From the NCBI GenBank assembly GCA_005880605.1, contig VBIS01000051.1, forward strand, positions 1-10,043: a DNA stretch of 10,043 bases, in the 5' to 3' direction. This DNA comes from Chloroflexota bacterium (GTDB lineage Bacteria > Chloroflexota > Dormibacteria > CF-121). The notes beneath the pieces are model-generated. The model was not told the origin of the DNA. It saw nothing but the letters and a program-made list of their open reading frames with translations, and did no database searches. Made by a program: the position numbers and the translations under genes. Shown piece by piece: positions 1 to 6,366 of this stretch (its first letter is position 1; the number at the start of each line of letters is the position of its first letter).

Positions 1-1
1 G

Positions 2-1195
2 ATGCTGGCGGCCATGGCGCAAGGCGAAAGCCGCATCGACGGTCTTCCCGACGGCGAGGATGTGGCGGCGACCGTCGCCTGCCTGCGCGGCCTGGGGGTC
101 CAGATCGATCGGATCGGCGGCCCGGCACGAATCCACGGCGGTGGCTGGCGATCGTTTCGATCTCCTCACGGGCCGCTCGATTGCGCGAACTCGGGGACCA
201 CGATGCGCCTCTTGCTGGGCATCCTGTCCGGTACCTGGGTGTCGGCTACGCTTGACGGTGACGAGTCGCTGCGACTCCGGCCGATGGGTCGCGTTGTCGA
301 ATCACTGCGAACCATGGGCGCCAGGATTCAATCGCAGGATGAGCGTGCCCCGCTCGCGGTGACCGGAGCGCGGCTGCAGGGGCGCCGCCATGTTCTGTCA
401 GTCCCCAGCGCACAGGTAAAGAGCGCGCTTCTGCTCGCGGGACTCTCCGCCAGCGGTCCGACAACCGTGCTTGAACCCGTAGCGACTCGGGACCATACGG
501 AGCGGCTGCTCCGCGCGATGGGCACGGATGTGAGCGTGACGGCGGACGGTGTCGTGGTACGGCCGTCCCAACAACCGCTGCGCCCGATCGACCTGTCGGT
601 CCCCGGCGACTTTTCGTCGGCGGCCTTCTGGATGGCGGCGGCGGCGCTCCGGCCAGGCTGGTCGGTCACGATTCGCGGGGTTGGGCTGAATCCCAGCCGC
701 ACGGCCTTCCTTGGCCTCCTACAGTCGATGGGCGCAGAGATCCATGTCGATGCCGACGGCGCGGGCATCGAGCCGCGCGGCTCCGTGACCGTAACGGGTC
801 GCCCGTTGCGCGCGGTGACGATCGGTGCCGCCGAGGTCGCGGCATCGATCGACGAAATCCCCGCATTGCTGACGATCGCGACCCAGGCCGAGGGCACGAC
901 CATCATCGAAGGCGCGGCCGAGCTTCGCGTCAAGGAGAGCGACCGCCTGGCCACCATGTCCGAGGGCCTCCGCCGGATGGGCGCGGTCGTCGACGAGCGT
1001 GCGGACGGCGTCAGCATTCATGGCCAGGCGAGTCTGCGCGGCGCGATGGTCGAGTCGCATGGTGACCATCGGATCGCGATGGCACTCGCCATCGCAGGAC
1101 TGGTCGCCTCAGGTCCCACAACGATCGAGGATGCCGATTGCGTCTCGGTCTCATATCCGGACTTCTTCGCGGACTTGAAGGAGCTAACCCGGTGA
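2..1195 (+). CDS. aroA: 3-phosphoshikimate 1-carboxyvinyltransferase (EPSP synthase), 5'-partial
   Basis: Sixth step of the shikimate pathway: joins shikimate-3-phosphate and phosphoenolpyruvate to give EPSP, in the cytoplasm. Visible motifs in order are LDCANSGTTMRLL (phosphate/PEP site), RPMGRV, SAQVKSALLLAGL (about 404-442), RDHTE, PGDFSSAAF (about 602-628), the catalytic Asp in SIDEIPAL, LRVKESDRL (about 926-950) and HGDHRIAMA (about 1060-1086). The ATG at 2 is internal: in the family the sequence L-x-A-x-A-x-GES is preceded by the N-terminal GDK-S-SHR motif, so roughly 20-30 residues lie upstream of the window. SAQVK and R-x-H-x-E resemble class II (glyphosate-tolerant type) enzymes; the third class II motif reads NPSRT rather than N-x-TR, so the class is tentative. 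The stop TGA overlaps the aroE GTG start by 4 bp. Identity of the gene is close to certain. Confidence 0.96.
   Translation: MLAAMAQGESRIDGLPDGEDVAATVACLRGLGVQIDRIGGPARIHGGGWRSFRSPHGPLDCANSGTTMRLLLGILSGTWVSATLDGDESLRLRPMGRVVESLRTMGARIQSQDERAPLAVTGARLQGRRHVLSVPSAQVKSALLLAGLSASGPTTVLEPVATRDHTERLLRAMGTDVSVTADGVVVRPSQQPLRPIDLSVPGDFSSAAFWMAAAALRPGWSVTIRGVGLNPSRTAFLGLLQSMGAEIHVDADGAGIEPRGSVTVTGRPLRAVTIGAAEVAASIDEIPALLTIATQAEGTTIIEGAAELRVKESDRLATMSEGLRRMGAVVDERADGVSIHGQASLRGAMVESHGDHRIAMALAIAGLVASGPTTIEDADCVSVSYPDFFADLKELTR
1177..1183 (+). promoter_or_regulatory. Ribosome binding site deciding the aroE start
   Basis: GAAGGAG lies 8 nt upstream of the GTG at 1192. It supports the GTG as the aroE start over the in-frame ATG at 1138, which would sit 57 bp inside aroA with no comparable Shine-Dalgarno sequence. 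The same 11 bases (ACTTGAAGGAG) precede the aroKB start near 3124-3134. Confidence 0.75.
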
Positions 1196-2004
1196 CATCC
1201 AAAGTTCTCCTATTCGGCAATCCAGTATCCGGTAGCCTCTCGCCGGTGATGCAAAATGCGGCGTTTGCCGCATTAGGTATCGAATGCCTCTACGAGCTTC
1301 GAGAGGTGGACGCGGGTGGTCTCCCCGGCGCCATCGCCGAGCTGCGCGGCGACGAACGGATTGTTGGAGCGAACGTCACGATTCCACACAAGGAAGCCGT
1401 CATCGCGTTGCTGGATGACCTGGATCCGCAGGCCGCTCGCATCGGCGCCGTGAACACCATCAGTCGACAAGGCATACGGCTAAAAGGCTGGAATACCGAC
1501 GTCGAAGGATTCCGTCGCGCCATAAAGGAGAAATCTCCCTCCCCCGTTACGGGCGAGAACTCAAAATCTCCCTCCCCCTCTGGGGGAGGGCAGGGTGGGG
1601 GCCATCGCGTTGCGATTATCGGAGCCGGCGGCGCCGCACGTGCGGTTGCGGCGGCCGTGCAACCAACGGCCGACGAGGTCTGGGTGATCGCGCGGAATCT
1701 CGAGCAGGCACGACGTCTATGCACGGATCTCGGCATTGAGCGCGGCGGCCCGGTTGACCTGAGCCAATTGCGGGAAACCATCGCCAGGGTGGGCCTGGTC
1801 GTCAATGCCACGCCTGCGGATCTTCCGCCCGCTGCCTGGCTGAAACCCGACCAGCGCAGCTTCGACCTGCGGAGCCGTCGGTCGGTCGAGGGTCGGGCGA
1901 TGCTGTTGCACCAGGGTGCCGCATCCTTTGAGATATGGACCGGCCGGCAAGCGCCCGTTGACGTGATGCGCGCGGCGCTGGATCGCGAGTCGGTGCCGGC
2001 ATGA
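1192..2004 (+). CDS. aroE: Shikimate dehydrogenase (NADP+)
   Basis: Reduces 3-dehydroshikimate to shikimate with NADPH. With the GTG start at 1192 the protein is 270 aa. The N-terminal substrate domain has SLSPVMQN (residues 15-22), GANVTIPHKE with catalytic Lys67, GAVNTI (85-90) and GWNTD with catalytic Asp103. The NADP Rossmann domain begins at HRVAIIGAGGAARA (138-151) and ends with MLLHQGAASFEIWTG. Residues 114-137 are encoded by an inserted GC-rich repeat and form a low-complexity Ser/Pro/Gly linker exactly between the two domains. The stretch FDLRSRRSVEGRAMLL is shorter than the usual D-x-x-Y-x-P-x-x-T-x-L region of the family, with perhaps 10 residues and the conserved Tyr missing. Overlaps aroA and aroC by 4 bp each, which suggests translational coupling. 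Total length is still typical because the insertion offsets the shortened parts. Confidence 0.94.
   Translation: MTSKVLLFGNPVSGSLSPVMQNAAFAALGIECLYELREVDAGGLPGAIAELRGDERIVGANVTIPHKEAVIALLDDLDPQAARIGAVNTISRQGIRLKGWNTDVEGFRRAIKEKSPSPVTGENSKSPSPSGGGQGGGHRVAIIGAGGAARAVAAAVQPTADEVWVIARNLEQARRLCTDLGIERGGPVDLSQLRETIARVGLVVNATPADLPPAAWLKPDQRSFDLRSRRSVEGRAMLLHQGAASFEIWTGRQAPVDVMRAALDRESVPA
1531..1601 (+). repeat. In-frame GC-rich palindromic repeat within aroE
   Basis: Two units are visible. The first (about 1531-1562) is degenerate. The second (1563-1601) contains a perfect 9-bp stem CCCTCCCCC (1570-1578) / GGGGGAGGG (1582-1590) with a TCT loop, followed by CAGGGTGGGGG. The second unit matches 3769-3807 in aroKB at 38 of 39 positions. 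It is translated as SKSPSPSGGGQGGG (residues 124-137). The G-rich half (1582-1601) has four G-tracts of at least 3 separated by A, CA and T, so it could also form a G-quadruplex in the mRNA. No stop codon or frame change is introduced. Confidence 0.9.
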
Positions 2005-3146
2005 CGCTCCGCTTGCTGACTGCCGGCGAATCGCACGGTGAAAGACTCACAGTGATCCTCGACGGCGTTCCCGCCGGTCTAACCGTGCGCGAAGAAGACC
2101 TCGCCCGCGACCTGACCCGGCGGCAGGGCGGGCATGGCCGAGGTGGACGGATGGCCATCGAGCACGATGCCGCTCACATCGTGGCTGGCGTTCGCGGCGG
2201 CGTGACGTTGGGATCGCCGATTACGCTGGAGATCGCCAACCGCGACTGGGAGAACTGGCGGCAGGTGATGGCGGTCGATGCGGCGGAGGTAAAGCGCAAA
2301 CCGATCACGCGGGTGCGCCCTGGGCATGCCGATCTGGCAGGCATGCTCAAATACGGTGCCGATGATGCCCGCGACGTGCTCGAGCGGGCCAGTGCGCGCG
2401 AGACTGCGGCCCGCGTGGCGGCAGGGGGCGTGGCGAAGCTGCTGCTCCAGGAATTCGAGATGCAGGTGCGCAGCTACACCCGCTCGGTTGGAGTGATCGA
2501 GGCGACGGTCCCGTCGGTGATTCCGTGGGATGCGGTTGAAGCCTCGCCCGTCCGGTCTCCAGATGCTGCAGCGGGGGAGGCAATGGTGGTGGCCATCGAT
2601 GCCGCTCGCGAGCGCGGCGACACGCTGGGTGGCGTCTTCACGGTGATCGCCGAAGGCGTCCCGCCCGGACTCGGCAGCTATCGCCAGTGGGACACGCGTC
2701 TCGACGGGTTGCTCGCCCAGGCGATCGTCAGCATCCCGGCCTGCAAGGCGGTCGCGATCGGCGATGGCGTGGATGGAGCCAGGCTGCCCGGCTCGCAGGT
2801 GCACGACGTGCCCGTCTATGACAACGATCGATTGCGGCACGAGACCAATCGCGCGGGCGGGCTGACCGGTGGCGTCAGCAACGGCGAGCCGCTGGTCGTG
2901 CACGGGTACATGAAGCCGATCTCGACATTGCTCAAGCCCCTGGCCACAGTCGACCTGAAGACCAAGGAACCGGCGCGCGCCCATTACGAGCGCAGCGACA
3001 TCTGTGTGGTGCCGGCGGCGGGCGTGGTGGGGGAGGCCATGGTCGCCCTGGTCCTGGCGGGAGTGTTGCTCGAGAAGTTCGGCAGCGACTCGATGGGCGA
3101 GCTCCATCGCAACGTCGCGAGCTACTTGAAGGAGACGCATCGTTGA
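2001..3146 (+). CDS. aroC: Chorismate synthase
   Basis: Last step of the shikimate pathway: 1,4-elimination of phosphate from EPSP to chorismate, needing reduced FMN. The 381-aa length is normal for the family. Signatures seen are GESHGE near the N-terminus (residues 9-14), RRQGGHGRGGRM, RPGHADLAG followed by KYG, ERASARETAARVA, NRAGGLTGGVSNGEPL, and RSDICVVPAAGVVGEAM near the C-terminus. The ATG at 2001 overlaps the aroE stop (ATGA). No strong Shine-Dalgarno sequence precedes it, which fits translation by coupling. At the 3' end it overlaps the TTG start of aroKB. No repeat insertion is present, unlike its two neighbours. Confidence 0.97.
   Translation: MTLRLLTAGESHGERLTVILDGVPAGLTVREEDLARDLTRRQGGHGRGGRMAIEHDAAHIVAGVRGGVTLGSPITLEIANRDWENWRQVMAVDAAEVKRKPITRVRPGHADLAGMLKYGADDARDVLERASARETAARVAAGGVAKLLLQEFEMQVRSYTRSVGVIEATVPSVIPWDAVEASPVRSPDAAAGEAMVVAIDAARERGDTLGGVFTVIAEGVPPGLGSYRQWDTRLDGLLAQAIVSIPACKAVAIGDGVDGARLPGSQVHDVPVYDNDRLRHETNRAGGLTGGVSNGEPLVVHGYMKPISTLLKPLATVDLKTKEPARAHYERSDICVVPAAGVVGEAMVALVLAGVLLEKFGSDSMGELHRNVASYLKETHR
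3129..3134 (+). promoter_or_regulatory. Ribosome binding site supporting the TTG start of aroKB
   Basis: AAGGAG is located 8 nt upstream of the TTG at 3143. The TTG overlaps the aroC stop (TTGA). The first residues after it lead straight into the strand preceding the Walker A motif, as in other shikimate kinases, so a later start would remove essential sequence. Confidence 0.75.
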
Positions 3147-4789
3147 ACAACGTCGTGCTGGTTGGCTTCATGGGAAGCGGGAAGTCCACCGTGGGTCCGC
3201 AGCTGGCGCAACGGATGAACCGGCCGTTCGTCGACCTCGACGATGTCATCGAGGCCGATGCCGGGCAGTCGGTCGCGGAGATCTTTTCGAGCGAAGGCGA
3301 GGCCGGATTCCGCGAGCGCGAAGCGCGCTGCCTCCAACGCGCGCTCGAACGGAAGGGCTTGGTCGTCGCGGTCGGTGGTGGCGCGCCGATGCGGGACGAT
3401 AACTGGGTACGCATCCGGAACGGCAACTGTGTCATCGCGCTGACAGCCGAGCCGGATGAGCTGGCCCGTCGGCTGAATGGATCGACCGACCGTCCCATGC
3501 TGCAGTTAGGAGCGCCGTCGGTGATCACCTCACTGCTACCGCGCCGGCTTTCCCGCTACCTTGAGGCGGACGTAGTGGTCCCGACCGACGGCATCGACCC
3601 GGAGCAGGTGGCGCAACAACTCCATGAGCGGCTGTCGGGCAATGGGCTGCAGCGGATCCGAATCGACGTCCCCGGTTCTCCTCACGAAGTCATCGTGGGC
3701 TACGGACTTACGCACCTCGTTCCGGAGGAGATCTCAAAATCTCCCTCCGCCCTTGTCGGGGACATCTCAAAATATCCCTCCCCCTCTGGGGGAGGGCAGG
3801 GTGGGGGCACCGTTGTCGTGGTCAGCGACCAAGGAGTCGCAGACCGGCACGCCCAACCGCTCATCAAGGCTCTGTCCAGTGCGGGCCTTTCCGCGGCGCT
3901 GCATCTGGTGCCGGCAGGTGAGCCGGCGAAGGACCTGGCCGTACTTGCCGGCATCTACGAGGCACTGGCCGCGGCCGGCGTTGATCGGCGCGGTGCCCTG
4001 ATTGCTCTCGGTGGTGGAAGCGTGGGAGATGTGGCCGGGTTCGCCGCAGCGACCTGGATGCGCGGCATCCGCTATATCCAGATGCCGACGACGCTGCTGG
4101 CCATGGTCGACAGCAGCATCGGCGGAAAGACCGCGATCAACTTGCCCGCCGGCAAGAACCTGGCAGGTGCGGTACATCAGCCGTCGGCGATCTTTTGCGA
4201 CCTCGATTACCTTGCAAGCCTTCCCAACGAGGAGTTCCGCACGTCCCTAGCCGAAGTGATCAAGGCCGCGATCATCGCGGATCGATCCTTCGCCGAATGG
4301 CTCTCGGCCAACTTACCCGGCGTGCTAAGACGGGATTCGTCCTCGATCCGCGAGGCGGTGGCGCGCTCCATCGCAATCAAGGCAACGGTCGTTGCCAGCG
4401 ACCCAACCGAGACCGGTGAGCGAGCGATCCTCAACTACGGACACACCGTTGGCCATGCGCTTGAACGCGTCATCGGCTTCGGCCGAGTGCGACATGGCGA
4501 GGCGGTTGCGTGGGGCATGGAGGTGGCTGCCCGGATCAGCCTGATGGCTGAGGCCTGCACGCAGGCGAGCGTGACGGCACAGCATGCGCTTTTGACCGAT
4601 GCCGGCTTGCTTGCCGAGCGGCCGGCCGCCTCGCATGCGAAGCTGATCGACGCCATGCGTCATGACAAGAAATCCCAATCGGGCGAGCCGCGTTGGGTGC
4701 TGCTGCGTGAGATCGGCCGGGCCGACTACGGCCGGCGCGTCGATCCATCAATCGTGCGCGCCGCGTTGGCCGAGGTGCTTCCCGAGTGA
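3143..4789 (+). CDS. aroKB: Bifunctional shikimate kinase / 3-dehydroquinate synthase
   Basis: A fusion protein of 548 aa covering step 5 (ATP-dependent phosphorylation of shikimate) and step 2 (DAHP to 3-dehydroquinate). Kinase part, about residues 1-165: Walker A GFMGSGKST (8-16), substrate Asp33 in VDLDD, Arg57 in GFRERE, GGG at 78-80 and lid Arg117 in TDRPM. Synthase part, from about 173: GGGSVGDVAGF (290-300) for NAD+, PTTLLAMVDSSIGGK (315-329), and presumed metal ligands Glu371 (LAEVIK), His434 (NYGHTVGHALE) and His451 (RHGEA). Residues 197-222 come from an inserted repeat, directly before the strand TVVVVSD of the synthase NAD domain. AroK-AroB fusions are known elsewhere (for example Thermotoga). 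TTG start; 4-bp overlaps with aroC and aroQ. Confidence 0.95.
   Translation: MNNVVLVGFMGSGKSTVGPQLAQRMNRPFVDLDDVIEADAGQSVAEIFSSEGEAGFREREARCLQRALERKGLVVAVGGGAPMRDDNWVRIRNGNCVIALTAEPDELARRLNGSTDRPMLQLGAPSVITSLLPRRLSRYLEADVVVPTDGIDPEQVAQQLHERLSGNGLQRIRIDVPGSPHEVIVGYGLTHLVPEEISKSPSALVGDISKYPSPSGGGQGGGTVVVVSDQGVADRHAQPLIKALSSAGLSAALHLVPAGEPAKDLAVLAGIYEALAAAGVDRRGALIALGGGSVGDVAGFAAATWMRGIRYIQMPTTLLAMVDSSIGGKTAINLPAGKNLAGAVHQPSAIFCDLDYLASLPNEEFRTSLAEVIKAAIIADRSFAEWLSANLPGVLRRDSSSIREAVARSIAIKATVVASDPTETGERAILNYGHTVGHALERVIGFGRVRHGEAVAWGMEVAARISLMAEACTQASVTAQHALLTDAGLLAERPAASHAKLIDAMRHDKKSQSGEPRWVLLREIGRADYGRRVDPSIVRAALAEVLPE
3731..3807 (+). repeat. In-frame GC-rich palindromic repeat within the aroB half of aroKB
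   Basis: Same two-unit layout as in aroE: a degenerate first unit (about 3731-3768) and a well-kept second unit (3769-3807) with stem CCCTCCCCC (3776-3784) / GGGGGAGGG (3788-3796) and TCT loop. Only one of 39 bases differs from the aroE second unit (A3774 against C1568). It is read in the same codon phase as in aroE, giving SKYPSPSGGGQGGG (residues 209-222). The G-tracts at 3788-3807 meet a G-quadruplex pattern with loops of 1-2 nt. Confidence 0.9.
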
Positions 4790-5205
4790 ATATCCTCGTC
4801 CTCAACGGCCCCAACCTGAGTACGCTCGGACGCCGCGAGCCCGAGGTTTATGGGACGAAAACCCTTGCCGACCTCGAGAGCTTGCTCACCGGCCGCGCCA
4901 AAGAGCTGGGCGTGCAGCTTCGCTTCCGGCAGTCGAATCACGAAGGTCAGCTGATCGACTGGATCGAAACGGAGCCCAGCGATGCCATCATCATCAACCC
5001 CGGGGCCTTGTCGCATTACAGCCTGGTGCTCGCGGATGCGCTACGCGGCTCAGGAAAGCCGGTCGTCGAGGTACATATCTCCAACGTCTTTAGGCGCGAG
5101 CCGGAGCGGCACCGGATGGTGACCGCCGCGGCGGCCAAAGGGGTGATCTCCGGCCTGGGCTTCGACGGATATATGGCGGCCCTGGATTATCTAGCCAGAA
5201 TCTGA
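4786..5205 (+). CDS. aroQ: Type II 3-dehydroquinate dehydratase
   Basis: Third pathway step: dehydrates 3-dehydroquinate to 3-dehydroshikimate; family members are small cytoplasmic dodecamers. The 139-aa length is typical. Active-site residues can be placed against the Mycobacterium tuberculosis enzyme: Asn10 in NGPNL, Arg17 and Tyr22 in GRREPEVYG, Asn71 and His77 in INPGALSHYS, His97 in VEVHISN and Arg108 eleven residues later. The GTG start overlaps the aroKB stop (GTGA), with a Shine-Dalgarno-like GAGGTG at 4772-4777, 8 nt upstream. It is the last gene of the aro operon in the window. Its 3' end overlaps a minus-strand gene by 19 bp and no hairpin terminator is evident. Confidence 0.96.
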   Translation: MNILVLNGPNLSTLGRREPEVYGTKTLADLESLLTGRAKELGVQLRFRQSNHEGQLIDWIETEPSDAIIINPGALSHYSLVLADALRGSGKPVVEVHISNVFRREPERHRMVTAAAAKGVISGLGFDGYMAALDYLARI

Positions 5206-5531
5206 CGAACGCGGGTCGGCTCGATGTCATAGCCTGTGGCCAGGGCCCCAGACCAATTGAGGCCGACCTGGAATTGGTCTTTTACGAGGCCGATGAGCCA
5301 GGTGTCCATGAACTCTTGTAGCGTCAACTCAAACGGCTCGAACCCCTCGTAGGCGGGAACCGTCTTGATGATTTTCTCGGCCCGCGAGCGCGACGACCAA
5401 AATGGCATGCTCCGGATGCCTGACCCGTTTCGCGGTGCCGGAAAGCCTGCGGCGTCCCGGATGGTCCATACCCGTCCGGACGCGGCCACTTCGCGGTAAA
5501 AGGTGGCGGCTTGAGAGGCCGCTTGACTCAT
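5187..5531 (-). CDS. DUF2750-type small protein
   Basis: A 114-aa protein. The pattern FYREVAASGRVWTIRD, then FPAP, PFWSSRSRAEKI, VPAYEGFEPFEL, FMDTWL and VGLNWSG..ATGYDIEP matches what I know of the DUF2750 family, whose function is unknown; small proteins of this kind often occur near toxin/immunity genes. I see no signal peptide or membrane segment. It is convergent with aroQ (19-bp overlap of 3' ends) and divergent from the GNAT gene across only 22 bp. The lone reverse orientation between two plus-strand operons suggests a later insertion of a single gene. Family assignment is from memory of the motif pattern and is likely; function is open. Confidence 0.8.
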   Translation of the reverse strand: MSQAASQAATFYREVAASGRVWTIRDAAGFPAPRNGSGIRSMPFWSSRSRAEKIIKTVPAYEGFEPFELTLQEFMDTWLIGLVKDQFQVGLNWSGALATGYDIEPTRVRQILAR

Positions 5532-5553
5532 TCCGAGACTAGGCTACATCCAC
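5532..5553. promoter_or_regulatory. Compact divergent promoter region (candidate)
   Basis: Only 22 bp separate the divergent start codons. They contain the near-palindrome AGACTAGGCT (5536-5545), which offers a TANNNT -10 in both directions: TAGGCT (5540-5545) for the plus-strand GNAT gene, 8 nt before its GTG, and TAGCCT or TAGTCT on the minus strand for the DUF2750 gene. The spacing would give leaderless or near-leaderless transcripts. A TTGACT at 5523-5528 resembles a -35 but is too close to TAGGCT; with a 16-nt spacer it would pair with TACATC at 5545. Inference only. Confidence 0.4.
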
Positions 5554-6366
5554 GTGAGCATTCAACTCGAAGCGTTGGCTGACGAGGTCTTCGGCGCGGC
5601 GTCGGCCCAGGGCCGAGTTGGGGGAGAGAATGTTCGGAAGCCCTTCGGCGAAATCGTCTGGAATCGGACGTATCCTGACCTCTTCTTTCTCAACGGCGTC
5701 GAGGACCTGGTGGCGCCCGACTGGGAGGCTGCCGACTTGGAGCGGGTGCTGCACGAGGCGATTCCTCAGGCGACCACCTTGCGTGCCACCAGCCGCGACC
5801 CCGCCACCATCGCGGCCCTGAATCCCCGGCTGATCGCCGCGGGCTACACCGGTGAGACACGAATCGCGATGGTCCAGGTTTCCACTCCGACTGAATCTCC
5901 CTCCCCCCTTGCGGGGGAGGGTCGGGGTGGGGGGTACACCATTCTTCCCGTAAGGTCCGAGGAGTCATGGGCCACCTTTGAAGCCCTGATCCATGCCGAC
6001 ACGCGCGAACACTCCTGGACCGAGCCGATGAGGGCGCAGCTGATCGCGCTCTATCGCTGGCGCGCGGCCAACACGCCGCACCATTTCTATCTCGCCGACG
6101 ACGGCACGCGACCGGTTGCGCATGTCGGCCTCTTCCAGCACGGCGCGAGCGCCTACCTCCACGGCCTCTACACGCACCCATCGGCGCGCCGCCGTGGGGC
6201 GGGTGCCGCACTCACGCTGGCAATGAGCGCGAAGGCCGGCACCCTTGGCTGCGAGCGCCTGACGCTCCAGTGCACCCGGGACTCCTTCCTGCCGGCCTAT
6301 TACGAGCGCCTGGGATTCCGAGCGGTCGGCGAGAAACAAATCTGGACCAGGCCGGCTCCAGAATGA
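5554..6366 (+). CDS. GNAT family N-acetyltransferase, two-domain
   Basis: A 270-aa protein whose C-terminal half (about residues 128-270) is a GNAT domain: strand VAHVGLF, then YLHGLYTHPSARRRGAGAAL (201-220) with the R-x-x-G-x-G/A acetyl-CoA loop, and the C-terminal AYYERLGF (248-255). Substrate cannot be predicted. The N-terminal part (1-110) looks like a degenerate or divergent partner domain. The join between the two halves, residues 114-127, is encoded by the GC-rich repeat. The start is GTG at 5554, preceded by a possible -10 but no clear Shine-Dalgarno sequence. It is the first gene of a cluster, and its stop overlaps the next start (ATGA). Confidence 0.85.
   Translation: MSIQLEALADEVFGAASAQGRVGGENVRKPFGEIVWNRTYPDLFFLNGVEDLVAPDWEAADLERVLHEAIPQATTLRATSRDPATIAALNPRLIAAGYTGETRIAMVQVSTPTESPSPLAGEGRGGGYTILPVRSEESWATFEALIHADTREHSWTEPMRAQLIALYRWRAANTPHHFYLADDGTRPVAHVGLFQHGASAYLHGLYTHPSARRRGAGAALTLAMSAKAGTLGCERLTLQCTRDSFLPAYYERLGFRAVGEKQIWTRPAPE
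5893..5934 (+). repeat. In-frame GC-rich palindromic repeat within the GNAT gene
   Basis: A single unit with stem CCCTCCCCC (5899-5907) / GGGGGAGGG (5913-5921) around a 5-nt loop ending TTGC, followed by TCGGGGTGGGGGG. It is translated ESPSPLAGEGRGGG (residues 114-127), in the same codon phase as the copies in aroE and aroKB, and lies between the two domains of the protein just before the strand YTILPV. G-tracts at 5913-5934 fit a G-quadruplex pattern. Loop and 3' tail differ from the aro copies, so it is a related variant and not a recent duplicate. Confidence 0.88.

Noticed and set aside
328..1017. Minus-strand open frame opposite aroA
   Set aside because: Low-complexity Arg/Ser/Pro translation typical of an antisense shadow; aroA is certain here.
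1138..1191. ATG-initiated N-terminal extension of aroE
   Set aside because: It lies inside aroA without a ribosome binding site; GTG 1192 has a good one and gives a normal AroE N-terminus.
1570..1590. Rho-independent terminator from the GC stem inside aroE
   Set aside because: The stem lies in the middle of a coding region and is followed by G-tracts and not a T-run; the same applies to the aroKB and GNAT copies.
2565..2580. Possible further copy of the repeat in aroC (GCGGGGGAGGC) and near 3026
   Set aside because: Only a short G-rich match without the pyrimidine arm or tail; it encodes normal aroC sequence.
2079..3140. Long minus-strand open frame (353 codons) opposite aroC
   Set aside because: Shadow of a GC-rich coding region; no recognisable domain, and aroC on the other strand has full family motifs.
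1531..3807. CRISPR array or tandem repeat locus
   Set aside because: Copies are kilobases apart inside genes, without regular spacers or cas genes.
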